A stretch of 64,000 nucleotides of DNA from Burkholderia stagnalis (GCF_902830275.1 NZ_CADESW010000003.1:372001-436000), one strand, 5' to 3'. Shown: positions 1 through 9,600, counted from the stretch's first letter. Notes: a model not told the origin generated them from the letters alone. Numbers and translations: made by a program.

Positions 1-303
1 ACCGGCGCGCCCGACGCGATTCCGGCCGTCGGCGGCGCGATGGATCTCGCGATCGGCGCGAAGCAGGTGTTCGTGATGATGGAGCACCTGACCAAGCAGG
101 GCGAGAGCAAGATCGTCGCGCAGTGTTCGTATCCGGTCACGGGCGTGCAGTGCGTGAGCCGCATCTATACGGACCTGGCCGTGCTCGACGTGACGCGCGA
201 CGGCCTCGCGGTGACCGAGATCTTCACCGACCTGTCGTTCGACGCGTTGCAGAAGCTGACCGGCGTGCCGCTGATCGATGCAACGCAGAGGGTTGCCGCC
301 TGA
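1..303 (+). CDS. pcaJ: 3-oxoadipate CoA-transferase subunit B (partial, 5' end outside window)
   Basis: This is the C-terminal 100 residues of the beta subunit of succinyl-CoA:3-oxoadipate CoA-transferase, which activates beta-ketoadipate to its CoA ester in the cytoplasm. The frame is open from base 1 and ends in TGA at 301-303. The visible part has a GGAMDLAIGA stretch and the segment SKIVAQCSYPVTG, both typical of the subunit B family near its C terminus. It sits directly before pcaB, pcaD and pcaC in the same direction, as expected for a pca operon. The alpha subunit (pcaI) would lie just upstream, outside the window. The start codon is not visible; the ATG at 40 is internal. Confidence 0.9.
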   Translation, partial: TGAPDAIPAVGGAMDLAIGAKQVFVMMEHLTKQGESKIVAQCSYPVTGVQCVSRIYTDLAVLDVTRDGLAVTEIFTDLSFDALQKLTGVPLIDATQRVAA

Positions 304-389
304 ACCGGGCGCAGCCGGCGTGCGCACCGAAGCGCACGCCGGCGCGCTTCGGTGGACAATAAGCGCACCCTGTTTCCCGACCTGACGCC

Positions 390-1763
390 ATGCTCGAAGA
401 CAGCGCCCGCCTGACCTCCCTCATCTGCGGCACCGAGCCGCTCAACCGGATCTGGTCGCCCCGTGCGACCGTCCAGCGCATGCTCGACGTCGAGGCGGCG
501 CTCGCGCGTGCGCTCGCCGCGCAGCAGGTGATTCCCGCCGCCGCCGTCGCGCCGATCGAGCGCGCGTGCCGGGCCGACCAGCTCGATGCCGACGCGCTCG
601 CGCGCGACGCCGCGCTCGGCGGCAACCTCGCGATTCCGCTCGTCAAGCAGCTGACCGCGCGCGTGAAAGCCGACGACCCCGAGGCCGCGAAGTTCGTGCA
701 CTGGGGCGCGACGAGCCAGGACATCATCGATACCGCCACCGTGCTGCAATTGCGCGACACGCTCGACGTGCTCGAACCGATGCTCGACACGGCCTGCGCA
801 TCGCTCGCCGCGCTGGCGCGCGCGCATCGCGCGACGCCGACGATCGGCCGCACGTGGCTGCAGCAGGCGCTGCCGATCACGCTCGGCCTGAAGTTCGCGC
901 AATGGCTCGATGCGCTGTTGCGCCACCGCGCACGGTTCGCCGAATTGCGCGCGCGGGCGCTGGTGCTGCAGTTCGGCGGCGCGGCGGGTACCCTCGCGAG
1001 CCTGCGCGAGCACGCGCGCGGCGTGTCTGCGGCGCTCGCCGGCGACCTGACGCTCGCGCTGCCCGCGGTGCCGTGGCATACGCAGCGCGACCGCATCGCG
1101 GAGGCCGCGTCGTGCTTCGGCATGCTGACCGGCACGCTCGGCAAGATCGCGCGCGACGTGTCGCTGCAGATGCAGACCGAAGTCGGCGAGCTCGGCGAAC
1201 CGGCCGCGGCCGGCAAGGGCGGCTCGTCGACGATGCCGCACAAGCGCAACCCGGTCGGCTGCGCGGCCGTGCTGACCGCCGCGGTGCGCGCGCCGGGCCT
1301 CGTCGCGACGGTGTTCGCGGGGATGGTCCAGGAGCACGAGCGCGCGCTCGGCGGCTGGCAGGCCGAATGGGACGCGCTGCCGGACCTCGCGCGCCTGACC
1401 GGCGGCGCGCTCGCGCAGATCGCGCAGATCGTCGCGGGCCTCGACGTCGACACCGAACGCCTGGCCGCCAATCTCGGCCTGACGCGCGGCCTGATCCTCG
1501 GCGAAGCGGTGATGCTCGCGCTCGGCGACAAGATCGGCCGGCTCGATGCGCACCACGTCGTCGAGCACGCGTCGAAGGAAGCGGTGCGCACCGGCGCGAC
1601 GCTGTTCGACGTGCTCGCCGCCGACGCTACCGTCTCCGCCCATCTGTCGCGCGACGCGCTGGCGCGTCTGCTCGATCCCGCTCATTACGTCGGCGAGGCG
1701 CAGGCCTTCGTCGATGCCGTGCTCGCGGCCTATGCGAGCCCGAACCCGCAAGGAGAACACTGA
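390..1763 (+). CDS. pcaB: 3-carboxy-cis,cis-muconate cycloisomerase
   Basis: A 457-residue member of the fumarase/aspartase superfamily. It converts 3-carboxy-cis,cis-muconate to 4-carboxymuconolactone in the protocatechuate branch of the beta-ketoadipate pathway. The superfamily signature GSSTMPHKRNP is at about residues 278-288, and the HWGATSQDIIDTATVLQ block around residue 105 is a classic active-site region of PcaB proteins. Length is normal for the family. The gene follows pcaJ after 86 bases, and its TGA overlaps the pcaD ATG by one base (TGATG), so the two genes are probably translationally coupled. Confidence 0.95.
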   Translation: MLEDSARLTSLICGTEPLNRIWSPRATVQRMLDVEAALARALAAQQVIPAAAVAPIERACRADQLDADALARDAALGGNLAIPLVKQLTARVKADDPEAAKFVHWGATSQDIIDTATVLQLRDTLDVLEPMLDTACASLAALARAHRATPTIGRTWLQQALPITLGLKFAQWLDALLRHRARFAELRARALVLQFGGAAGTLASLREHARGVSAALAGDLTLALPAVPWHTQRDRIAEAASCFGMLTGTLGKIARDVSLQMQTEVGELGEPAAAGKGGSSTMPHKRNPVGCAAVLTAAVRAPGLVATVFAGMVQEHERALGGWQAEWDALPDLARLTGGALAQIAQIVAGLDVDTERLAANLGLTRGLILGEAVMLALGDKIGRLDAHHVVEHASKEAVRTGATLFDVLAADATVSAHLSRDALARLLDPAHYVGEAQAFVDAVLAAYASPNPQGEH

Positions 1764-2548
1764 TGCCTTTCGCCACTGTCAACGGCGTGCAACTGCATTA
1801 CCGGATCGACCGCGCCGCGCGCGACGACGCGCCGTGGCTCGTCTTCTCGAACTCGCTCGGCGCCGACCTGCAGATGTGGGCGCCGCAGATCCGCCCGCTC
1901 GCGCAGCATTTCAACATCCTGCGCTACGACACGCGCGGCCACGGCCATTCCGCCGCGCCGGCCGGCTCGTACACGATCGACCAGCTCGCGGGCGACGTGA
2001 TCGGCCTGCTCGATCACGTCGGCATCGCGCGCGCGCATTTCTGCGGGATCTCGATGGGCGGCCTGACGGGCGCGGCGCTCGCCGCGCGCTTCCCGTCGCG
2101 GATCGGCCGCGCGGTGCTCGCGAACACCGCCGCGAAGATCGGTTCGCCGGAAGTGTGGGCGCCGCGCGCGCAAAAGGCGCGCACCGAGGGGATGCCGGCA
2201 CTCGCCGATGCGGTGCTGCCGCGCTGGTTCACGAACGCGTTCTTCGAGCGCGAGCCGCGCCTCGTCGACGCGATCCGCGACACGTTCGTGCATACCGACA
2301 AGGATGGCTACGCAGCGAACTGCGACGCGCTGAATGCCGCGGACATGCGCGAGGAAGTGAAGGGCATCGCGCTGCCAGTGCTCGTCGTGACGGGCGCGCA
2401 CGACCTGTCGACGCCGCCGGACCAGGGCCGCGCGCTCGCGGCGGCGATTCCGGGCGCCAAGCATGTCGAATTCGACGCCGCGCACATCTCGAACATCGAA
2501 TGCACCGACGGCTTCAACCGTGCGCTGCTCGATTTCCTGACCGCCTGA
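1763..2548 (+). CDS. pcaD: 3-oxoadipate enol-lactonase
   Basis: A 261-residue alpha/beta hydrolase that hydrolyses 3-oxoadipate enol-lactone to 3-oxoadipate. The nucleophile elbow is GISMGG with Ser97; the acid is in VTGAHDLSTPP near residue 215 and the histidine in the AAHISN segment near residue 243. The oxyanion-hole region near residues 27-33 (VFSNSLG) also fits PcaD. The start at 1763 overlaps the pcaB stop and has an AAGGAG ribosome site about 8 bases upstream. In this organism it is separate from pcaC, unlike the fused PcaL of some bacteria. Confidence 0.95.
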   Translation: MPFATVNGVQLHYRIDRAARDDAPWLVFSNSLGADLQMWAPQIRPLAQHFNILRYDTRGHGHSAAPAGSYTIDQLAGDVIGLLDHVGIARAHFCGISMGGLTGAALAARFPSRIGRAVLANTAAKIGSPEVWAPRAQKARTEGMPALADAVLPRWFTNAFFEREPRLVDAIRDTFVHTDKDGYAANCDALNAADMREEVKGIALPVLVVTGAHDLSTPPDQGRALAAAIPGAKHVEFDAAHISNIECTDGFNRALLDFLTA

Positions 2549-2563
2549 GCCGAGGAGCCCGCG

Positions 2564-2950
2564 ATGGACGACCAGCAACGTTACGAAGCCGGGATGAAGG
2601 TGCGCCGCGCGGTGCTCGGCGACGCGCACGTCGACCGCTCGATCGAGAACCGCACCGAAGTGACCGAGGAGTTCCAGAACCTGATCACGCGCTATGCGTG
2701 GGGCGAGATCTGGACGCGTGAAGGGCTGCCGCGCCACACGCGCAGCCTGCTGACGATCGCGATGATGGTTGCGCTGAACCGCGGTGAGGAACTGGCGCTG
2801 CATCTGCGTGCCGCGCGCAACAACGGCGTGACGCGCGACGAGATCAAGGAAGTGCTGCTGCAGACCGCGATCTATTGCGGCGTGCCGGCGGCGAACTCGG
2901 CGTTTCATCTCGCGGACCGGATCTTCAAGGAACAGGACGGGGCCGCCTAG
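2564..2950 (+). CDS. pcaC: 4-carboxymuconolactone decarboxylase
   Basis: A 128-residue protein of the carboxymuconolactone decarboxylase family. It decarboxylates 4-carboxymuconolactone to 3-oxoadipate enol-lactone, the substrate of the neighbouring PcaD. The family core is clear: EFQNLITRYAWGEIW, then LPRHTRSLLTIAMMVALNR near residues 57-75 and VLLQTAIYCGVPAAN near residues 100-114. The gene follows pcaD after 15 bases with a GAGGAG ribosome site. Length is that of a stand-alone PcaC. Confidence 0.95.
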   Translation: MDDQQRYEAGMKVRRAVLGDAHVDRSIENRTEVTEEFQNLITRYAWGEIWTREGLPRHTRSLLTIAMMVALNRGEELALHLRAARNNGVTRDEIKEVLLQTAIYCGVPAANSAFHLADRIFKEQDGAA

Positions 2951-2967
2951 GACGGCCGGTCAGGCGG

Positions 2968-2993
2968 GGCTGCCTGAGGCGGCTGCCTGAGGC
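2968..2993. repeat. Two-copy tandem repeat of 13 bp
   Basis: GGCTGCCTGAGGC occurs twice in perfect tandem between pcaC and pcaK. It looks like a small replication-slippage duplication. No regulatory role can be read from it. The rest of the 219-base gap between the two genes holds no gene that I can support. Confidence 0.7.
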
Positions 2994-3169
2994 GGCTCGC
3001 GTCGGCGGGCCGTCGACAACACCCGCGCCGGCAGAGCATCGGCGCGCAGCGCATCGTCGAAGGTGCGCAATAAAGGAACGGCGCGGCAGAGAGACCGCGC
3101 CGATTACATATCATGCATGCGACCCGAGAAAGCGCCGAAGCGCCGACTCCGGTCGACAGGAGACAGGCG

Positions 3170-4528
3170 ATGAATCGCACCCCGGTCGTCAACGTACAGA
3201 CCTTCATCAACGAGCAGCCGTTCGGCGGCTTTCAGTGGCTCATCTTTGCGATGTGTTTCGTGATCGTCCTGCTGGACGGTTTCGATACCGCCGCGATCGG
3301 TTTCATTGCCCCGTCATTGCTGACCGAATGGCATCTGACCAAGCCGGATCTCGCGCCGGTGCTCAGCGCCGCGCTGTTCGGCCTCGCGTGCGGCGCGCTC
3401 GTGTCGGGCCCGCTGTCCGATCGTCTCGGCCGCCGTGCGCTGCTGCTCGGCTCGGTGTTCCTGTTCGGCGCCGCGTGCCTCGCATCCGCGTTCTCGTCGG
3501 GCATCGGGCAGCTCACGGTGCTGCGCTTCGTCACCGGCGTCGGCTTGGGCGCCGCGATGCCGAATGCGGTCACGATGATGGGCGAGTTCTGCCCCGACAA
3601 GCGCCGCGCGACCGTGATCAACCTGATGTTCTGCGGCTTTCCGCTTGGCGCGGCGTTCGGCGGTTTCCTCGCCGCATGGATGATTCCGCACTTCGGCTGG
3701 CGCAGCGTGCTGGTGCTCGGCGGCGTGACGCCGCTGGTGCTCGGCGTGCTGCTGCTCGTCAAGATGCCGGAGTCGGTGCGCTTCATGGTCGCGAACAGCC
3801 GGCCCGTCGACCGGATCCGCGCGACGCTCGCGCGCATTTCGCGCGATGCGCTGAACGCCGGCGCGTTCGTGCTGACCGAGGCCGCGCCGCAGACGGGCAG
3901 CAAGGGCGTCGGCGTCGTGCTGTCGCGCTCGTACGTCGTCGGCTCGGTGATGCTGTGGATCGCGTACTTCATGGGCCTCGTGATCTTCTACGCGTCGATC
4001 AACTGGATGCCGATCCTGCTGAAGGATGCCGGCCTCACCCCGAAGAGCGCGACGCTGATCTCCGCGCTGTTCCCGCTCGGCGGCGTCGGGGCCGTGCTGT
4101 GCGGCGTGCTGATGGACCGCTTCAACGCGAACCGCGTGATCGCCGTGTGCTATGCGCTGACGGCTGTCAGCGTGGCTGCGATCGGGCAGGCGGTCGGCAA
4201 CGTCGGGCTGCTGGTGCTGGTCGTGTTCATTGCCGGCGTGCTGATGAACACCGCGCAATCGTCGATGCCCGCGCTCGCGGCGGCGTTCTATCCGACCGAA
4301 GGGCGCGGCACCGGCGTCGCATGGATGCTCGGCGTCGGGCGCTTCGGCGGGATCGCGGGGTCGTTCCTCGTCGCCGAGCTGACGCGCCGGCACTTCACGT
4401 TCGCGGGCGTGTTCGCGACGATCGCCGTGGCCGGCGTGCTGTCGTGCGTCGCACTGCTGATCAAGCAGTCGGCGCGGCCGTACGAGGTCGCGCCGTCGAC
4501 GGGCAACGCGGAGTCGCTCGGGCACTGA
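3170..4528 (+). CDS. pcaK: Aromatic acid:H+ symporter, 4-hydroxybenzoate/protocatechuate transporter
   Basis: A 452-residue major facilitator superfamily protein of the aromatic acid:H+ symporter type. It imports compounds such as 4-hydroxybenzoate or protocatechuate across the inner membrane. The hallmark DGFDTAAIGFIAPSL is in the first helix (about residues 28-42), and the loop 2-3 motif GPLSDRLGRRALLLGS follows. Twelve hydrophobic helices can be counted. An in-frame ATG lies at 3113, but I chose 3170 because it has AGGAGA 7 bases upstream and the family begins near MNRTPVVNVQTFI. It lies downstream of pcaC on the same strand. The exact substrate is not set by sequence. Confidence 0.88.
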   Translation: MNRTPVVNVQTFINEQPFGGFQWLIFAMCFVIVLLDGFDTAAIGFIAPSLLTEWHLTKPDLAPVLSAALFGLACGALVSGPLSDRLGRRALLLGSVFLFGAACLASAFSSGIGQLTVLRFVTGVGLGAAMPNAVTMMGEFCPDKRRATVINLMFCGFPLGAAFGGFLAAWMIPHFGWRSVLVLGGVTPLVLGVLLLVKMPESVRFMVANSRPVDRIRATLARISRDALNAGAFVLTEAAPQTGSKGVGVVLSRSYVVGSVMLWIAYFMGLVIFYASINWMPILLKDAGLTPKSATLISALFPLGGVGAVLCGVLMDRFNANRVIAVCYALTAVSVAAIGQAVGNVGLLVLVVFIAGVLMNTAQSSMPALAAAFYPTEGRGTGVAWMLGVGRFGGIAGSFLVAELTRRHFTFAGVFATIAVAGVLSCVALLIKQSARPYEVAPSTGNAESLGH

Positions 4529-4543
4529 GCGGGATCAGGCGGG

Positions 4544-4563
4544 CGGCGCGCGATGGCGCGCCG
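4544..4563. terminator. Possible bidirectional hairpin terminator
   Basis: CGGCGCGC, a GATG loop, then GCGCGCCG form a perfect 8-bp stem. It lies exactly between the convergent ends of pcaK (4528) and the minus-strand gene ending at 4567. There is no clear T-run, so the terminator role is inferred from position and stem strength. Confidence 0.45.
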
Positions 4564-4566
4564 TCG

Positions 4567-4815
4567 TCACTCCTCCGTGTCGTGTTCCTTGACGAAGCGG
4601 CGCAGATACGCGCGCAGCGCCGCTTCCCGGCTGCGATGATCGGCGGCGTTCGGGGAGCCCATCTCTTCTTCCTCGCCGAACAGCGTCGGCGGCGCCGCAT
4701 ACGTGCCGACTTCGATGTCTTCGCGCAATATCCGGATGTCGTGCGTCAGTTGGTGGTATTCGGCGATCCAGTGCATCCCTTCGATGTGTTCGCCCGTTCT
4801 CAGCAGCGGCTTCAT
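4567..4815 (-). CDS. Hypothetical protein, 82 aa
   Basis: I do not recognise a named family. The predicted protein is small, soluble and acidic, with a helical centre (HQLTHDIRILREDIE) and a C-terminal helix rich in Arg (REAALRAYLRRFVKEHD). The chosen start at 4815 has GGGAGA about 7 bases upstream; an in-frame start at 4890 would extend it by 25 residues without a good ribosome site. It is convergent with pcaK. Codon use matches the host, so it looks like a resident Burkholderia gene, not part of the island. Confidence 0.6.
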   Translation of the reverse strand: MKPLLRTGEHIEGMHWIAEYHQLTHDIRILREDIEVGTYAAPPTLFGEEEEMGSPNAADHRSREAALRAYLRRFVKEHDTEE

Positions 4816-4921
4816 CGGCGTTCTCCCGACAAGAGCGGCTCGACCTTCCTGCCGGTTTCGCGCGCCCGGAATCCAAGCGTACGCCTGCATGCGGCGAATC
4901 TCAACGGGCGCGCCGGCGCGC

Positions 4922-5539
4922 TCACTGCGGCAGCAGATGCGCGACGAGCGGATACAGGGACAGGATCAACAGCACCGCCATCGTGACGTTGAACATGCGC
5001 AGCGCGCGGGGATTCGACAGGAAGTGCCGCAGGCCCTGGCCGAACGCGGCCCACAGGCTGATGCACGGGAACCCGATCAGGATGAACACGACGGCCATCC
5101 ACGCGGCGTTCATTCCGTAGTCGGCGGACAGCTGGACCGTCGTCGCGGCGGTCAGCACCATCATCCATGCCTTCGGATTGACCCACTGGAACGCGGCGGC
5201 TTCGACGAACGTCATCGGGCGCGCCTTGCCGCCGTGCGCCTTGACCTCGCCGGACGTGCCGATCCGCCACGCGAGATACAGCAGGTAGACGACGCTTGCG
5301 GCTTCCAGGATCGTGTACAGCACGGGTACACGTTTGAATACTTCGCCGAGACCGAAACCGACGCACAGCATCAGGATCGCGACGCCGATGCTGATGCCGA
5401 ACAGGTGCGGCATCGTGCGGCGGAACCCGAAGTTGACGCCGGACGCGAGCAGCATCGTGTTGTTCGGGCCGGGCGTGATCGACGTGACGAGCGCAAACAG
5501 CATGCCGGCGGGCAGCGCGCTCAGGGTGAGGAATTCCAT
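4922..5539 (-). CDS. LysE/RhtB-family amino acid exporter
   Basis: A 205-residue inner-membrane exporter of the LysE/RhtB family. The family signature SITPGPNNTMLLASG is at about residues 19-33 and WVNPKAWMM lies near residue 115. Five to six hydrophobic helices are visible, with the normal length for the family. The start at 5539 has GGAGAA upstream; a second in-frame ATG lies 5 codons earlier. The upstream region holds repeated GGTACAGT motifs that look like an operator. Substrate is unknown (a small amino acid or related compound). Confidence 0.88.
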   Translation of the reverse strand: MEFLTLSALPAGMLFALVTSITPGPNNTMLLASGVNFGFRRTMPHLFGISIGVAILMLCVGFGLGEVFKRVPVLYTILEAASVVYLLYLAWRIGTSGEVKAHGGKARPMTFVEAAAFQWVNPKAWMMVLTAATTVQLSADYGMNAAWMAVVFILIGFPCISLWAAFGQGLRHFLSNPRALRMFNVTMAVLLILSLYPLVAHLLPQ

Positions 5540-5594
5540 CGCGGTGTTCTCCATCGGTGAGGCGGGTGATGGAGGCAGTTTAGCGACAGTTGAC

Positions 5595-5634
5595 GGTACA
5601 GTACCGGTACAGTTTGGAGGACGAATGCCGGTAC
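5595..5634. promoter_or_regulatory. Operator-like GGTAC repeats upstream of the LysE gene
   Basis: GGTACAGT occurs at 5595-5602 and again at 5606-5613, 11 bp apart in direct orientation. The first is also half of the palindrome GGTACAGTACC (5595-5605), and a third GGTAC lies at 5630-5634. MocR-type regulators (GntR with an aminotransferase domain) are known to use direct repeats of this kind and are often divergent from LysE exporters. No such regulator gene is left here: on the plus strand a GGAGG and an ATG at 5625 are followed by a stop after six codons. Confidence 0.45.
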
Positions 5635-5683
5635 GGGGTGGGTGATGTGGGCTCTCGGGGGTTGTTGTTACGTGTTTGTCTCG

Positions 5684-5722
5684 CAGAAAAGATGTCCGCG
5701 GTCTCAATATGTTGTCTTTGAA
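5684..5722 (+). repeat. Left copy of a 39-bp imperfect direct repeat flanking the Tc island
   Basis: The stretch starts with CAGAAAAGATGTCC and includes ATGTTGTC. It matches 26028-26066 at about 34 of 39 positions in the same orientation. The two copies enclose the Tc operon and the dead IS3 element. They may be remnants of two copies of one insertion sequence, or recombination sites. Confidence 0.65.
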
Positions 5723-5749
5723 TAAAAGGCGACATTTCACAGATTACGA

Positions 5750-5773
5750 CGGAATCCGACCTTCGGGGTTCCG
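5750..5773 (-). terminator. Possible hairpin after the TcB-TcC gene
   Basis: CGGAATCC pairs with GGGTTCCG through eight base pairs including one G-T wobble, with an 8-base loop. It begins about 25 bases past the stop of the TcB-TcC gene. There is no strong T-run on the transcript side, so this is a weak terminator call. Confidence 0.3.
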
Positions 5774-5797
5774 TTCAAAATATTGGTGGGAATCAGG

Positions 5798-6660
5798 TTA
5801 CACTCGATCACGGCCCCTAGGGAGCGGCCGTCGCGAGGCTCTCAGCATTGCCTCGGGCGTGGCCATCAGATCACCAGTCTGTCGTTGCAGTGATTGAGCG
5901 AGCGTTTTGGCACTTCTGAAATTTTCCGCTTCGCTGTGAGCCGCGTCCGATGTTGTTCGGCCAGTTGTCACGTGAACCAAACTCAATAGAGCGTCGCAGT
6001 TATAGCAAGCTGGGAAATCGTCCCCGGCTTCGCCGAGCGTATTGGTCGTTAGTCTTAGTGTAAAGATGACAGTGTCCGCTGGGCTCATATTGTTATTCAA
6101 GGACCAGTTAAATGCCTGAACCTCTGCATGTAGTGCAGGGATTCCATAAAAATTGGAGAGCATGCCTCCATTGCGACTTTCAGTCTCCGCGATGTGTAGG
6201 CGTGTAATTTTTTCAATGCCTTTGTGAAGATGGGTGGTGCCGTAAGCTTCTTTTATGCTTGACATTAATGTGTCTTTGTTTGTAACAGAAAAATTTGCCC
6301 CTTGTAGCTCTATGCCGTCAAACGATTCTTTTTGACTTAAGCTTCCTTTAAGATTAACGAATCCACTTTTGTATGCTTGGCTTTTGAAATTGAATGCGGC
6401 TGCAAATGCATTGTATGTTTTTAAATCGTTGTTTCTTGGTTTTAGCTCGATATCTCTTTCTAGTTTTTTTCGTGGCTTTAGTTTGTTAAATTCAGTGGTA
6501 TTATTTTGGGCCTTCTTCAAGAAGGCTTGCGCTTCTTGGGAAACACGCTCGTAAGCGTCCCGAACGCCTCTGCGTGCCATTACTGCAGTGTTCACGCGAT
6601 GACGATCCGGTGCTTCCGCCAAGTCGAGCCAATCGGCGACTCCGTAAAGCCCCGCCACAT
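5798..6660 (-). other. Effector tip of TcB-TcC: predicted YwqJ-like nucleic acid/nucleotide deaminase
   Basis: The region after the Rhs core has PALHAEVQAFN (near residue 2333) and FPACYNCDALL (near residue 2380). His-Ala-Glu followed by Cys-x-x-Cys is the zinc-binding and catalytic set of the cytidine-deaminase fold, and this spacing and wording fit the YwqJ-like toxin deaminases of polymorphic toxins. The DNA from about 5900 to 6550 is clearly AT-rich, while the Rhs core next to it is GC-rich, as seen when effector tips are exchanged. The substrate (DNA, RNA or free nucleotide) cannot be read from sequence. Confidence 0.65.
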
Positions 6661-9600
6661 CCGCTAGCGTCACCGGATTATTCCGCACCATACGATAGAG
6701 GTTGAGCCCATCAATAGTTCCGGCGGGGTCGGGGTTGAGCCAGCGGCCGAGCCAGGGCTGGTAGTAGCGCAAGCCGTAGTAGTACAGCCCGGTGGCATCG
6801 CGCTCCTTGCCCGAGTAGCGGTAGTGTTTCAACTGCACTTCGGCGGCATTCTCGCCGATGACGTAGCTGGTCCCGCCATAGGGAAAATATTCCTCGTAGG
6901 TGATGACGAGGCCCGTCGCGTCCAATTCGAACACGGCCGACCCCAGGTAGTTTTCCAGCTGATAGCGGACCTGCGGCGACGGCACGCCGGACGGAGGCGC
7001 GCCGATCGTCCAGTTCAGGCGCTCGGCGAGGCAGCGCTCGCCGTCCATGACGCGGATCGTGCGATATGCGTCGTCCACCGTGCCATTGGTGGCATGGCGC
7101 CGGATTTCCATGCCGTCGATGTAAAGCGTCTCGTCGACGTTTTCCGTTGTGCCGCCATTGCCGTAGCGCCGGGTGATCTTGCGGATGCGCTGGCCCTGGG
7201 AATCATAGACGTAAAGTTCGATATCCGAAGGACTGCTGTCGCGTTCGACGAGCGTCACGCTGACGAGCAGATTGTCGTAGCGCCAGGTGACGGCCTGCTT
7301 GCCCGCCATGGCGATCTGATTGCCGTTGGCGTCGAAAAGCGTATCTACCCGAGCCGGATCGGTGGTCAGGGCCGCTGCCACCGCGCGGTTGCTGGTAGGC
7401 GAGACTGTCATGTCGGAAGTCGCCGGCACGCTGCCCTGATGGGCGATCTGGTAAAGATTGCCCGAGGTGTCGTAGCGATAGCGCCGCGTATAGTTCTGCA
7501 ACGCTTGGCCATCGTTCAGCGCGGGCAGCGAAACGAAGCGATCGCTGTCGCCGGCCGACAAGGCCGGATGCTCGCGTCCGGTCGCCGTGATCAGGCGATA
7601 GACCGCATCGTAGGCATAGGTACTGACCGGATCGACCTGCTGGTTGGCATGGAACACCGTGGATTGCGCGTCGTCCGCGACGGCGGTGATATTGCCGACC
7701 GGGTCATAGTAATAGCGCAGCGACTGCAAGGTCGCGCCGTCGCTTTGCCGGACCGAAACGACGGTCGCCAGGAATTGCGTGGTCGGTTCGTAGGTGTACC
7801 GCGTAACGACGCCGTTGCCATAGACGATCTGCCGGCGCTGGCCGTTGGCGTCGTAGGTGATGCTGTCCGCATAGGTCTCCGAAGCGGTTGAATCCGATGG
7901 CGTCAGGCTGACGGCGTCGACATGGCCGGCGATGTCGTAAACATAGGTCACCAGATCGGGACTGGCGGCGTCCGCACGCTCGACCGCCTGGGTGCGAATC
8001 CGCCCCAGCGCGTCGTAGGTCCGGCGGGTCAGGTAGATGTCGACCGGATCGAGCTTGCTCCAGTCGGGGATTGCGTCCGTGCCCTGGAGCAATTGCCGCT
8101 TCTGGTCCAGCAGCTCGCCGCCGATCGTATAGGCGTCGAATGTCATCACGCCGGCGGCGTCGGAAATCTGATAGATCTGCTCCCGCAGGTTGTGCCCCGC
8201 ATCGCCGCTGACGCTTTCACCATAGATCGTCTTCCGGGCCACATAGGGCGCGCCGCTCGCTTCCTGCACGGTCAGCTCCAGCGGGCGCTGAAGCGCGTCG
8301 TAGGTGGTGGTCTGGATCGTGCCTTTGGCGTCGCGGCCATAAGCCGGATTGCCGGCGGCATTGTTCAGCAGCCACCTGACGCCGCTGTCCACGCTCGTGC
8401 TGGCCAGCTTCTGGCCGTCGAGGCCATAGACCACGGTCAGGTTTTCCAGCCCCGCGGCGCGCATCCGGTCGTCGGCGCTGGCGACCAGCCGATTCATCGC
8501 ATCGAAGACATTGCGGGTCGTCAGGCCGGAAGGGGGGAGCGACGGCGCCGGCGGCTGCAGGGTCTGGGTAATCCGTACCGCGTTGCCGGACGGATCGAAC
8601 TGGCGGATCGTCGGCGTGTCGTTGAACAGGGTGGCCTGTTGCAATGCCGCGCGTTCCAGCGCATCCAGCAACGGATTGTCGATATTCGCCTGGTAGTAGC
8701 GTGATTCCACGACCGTGTCGTCGGCGTCATAGAGCCGCTCCTCCCAAGGCGAGAATTCGACCTTGGTGAAGAACCCCTTGGGCGTGTCGACGCGGATCTC
8801 GCGGTCCAGCGGATCGTAGTGGATCAGCGGGCTGACCCCGAAGCGGTTCATTTCGGCATTGTCGATGTAGGCCCAGCCGTCGGCGAAGAACGGGTCGTAT
8901 TGCTTGATCGGATTGCCCTTGTTGTTGTAGACGACTCGGCCGGAAACCAGCCAGCGATTGTCGCTTTCGACCTGCGTCACCGAACCGTCGGGATTGACGC
9001 GGTAGCAGTCGCCCGGGTCGACGTAGTCGATTTTCTGGATGGCCCGCCCCAGGCCGTCAGAATACGCGGCGACGTACCGGGTGCGATCGGACGTGCCATA
9101 TGTTTCGGCAGCCAGCGCGACCGAATGCACCGGTGTCGGCGTGACGAGCGCGACGATGCGGGCCTGCACCGCAGCCGCCGTCTGCGCTGGAATGCCCGGC
9201 AGAACCATCGGGCTGTCATCGCCTAAGGTGCGAAAGCGGTGCAGGACGGCGCCACTGCGAGCGATGTAGAAGCCGTCGATCAACGCTTGCCAGAGCGCGT
9301 CGGAATTCACGCCCAATCCGGCGAGATCCGACGGAGCGATCCGTCCGCACCAGGAGAACAGCTCGTAAGCCGAGAAGGAGGCGGTTCCCTGGAGATAGAC
9401 CTGCGGCGTCGCCATGGCCGCAGCCATGTCGAAGGCCGGGGCCGTATGCGCGAGCGTCAGCGGCGCAAAGCCGACGGGCCCGGTGATCTCCGTGCCCTGC
9501 ACCGAGGTTGCCCACACCCAGCCCAGCGCGTTGCACAACGCCTGGGTCACGGTGCCGTTCGGGTCGGTCATCTGCCAAGGGCCGACGGTCTGGTAGTCGA

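Noticed and set aside
5540..5797. Search for an immunity gene behind the deaminase effector
   Set aside because: No frame longer than a few dozen codons with a ribosome site exists in either direction before the LysE gene.
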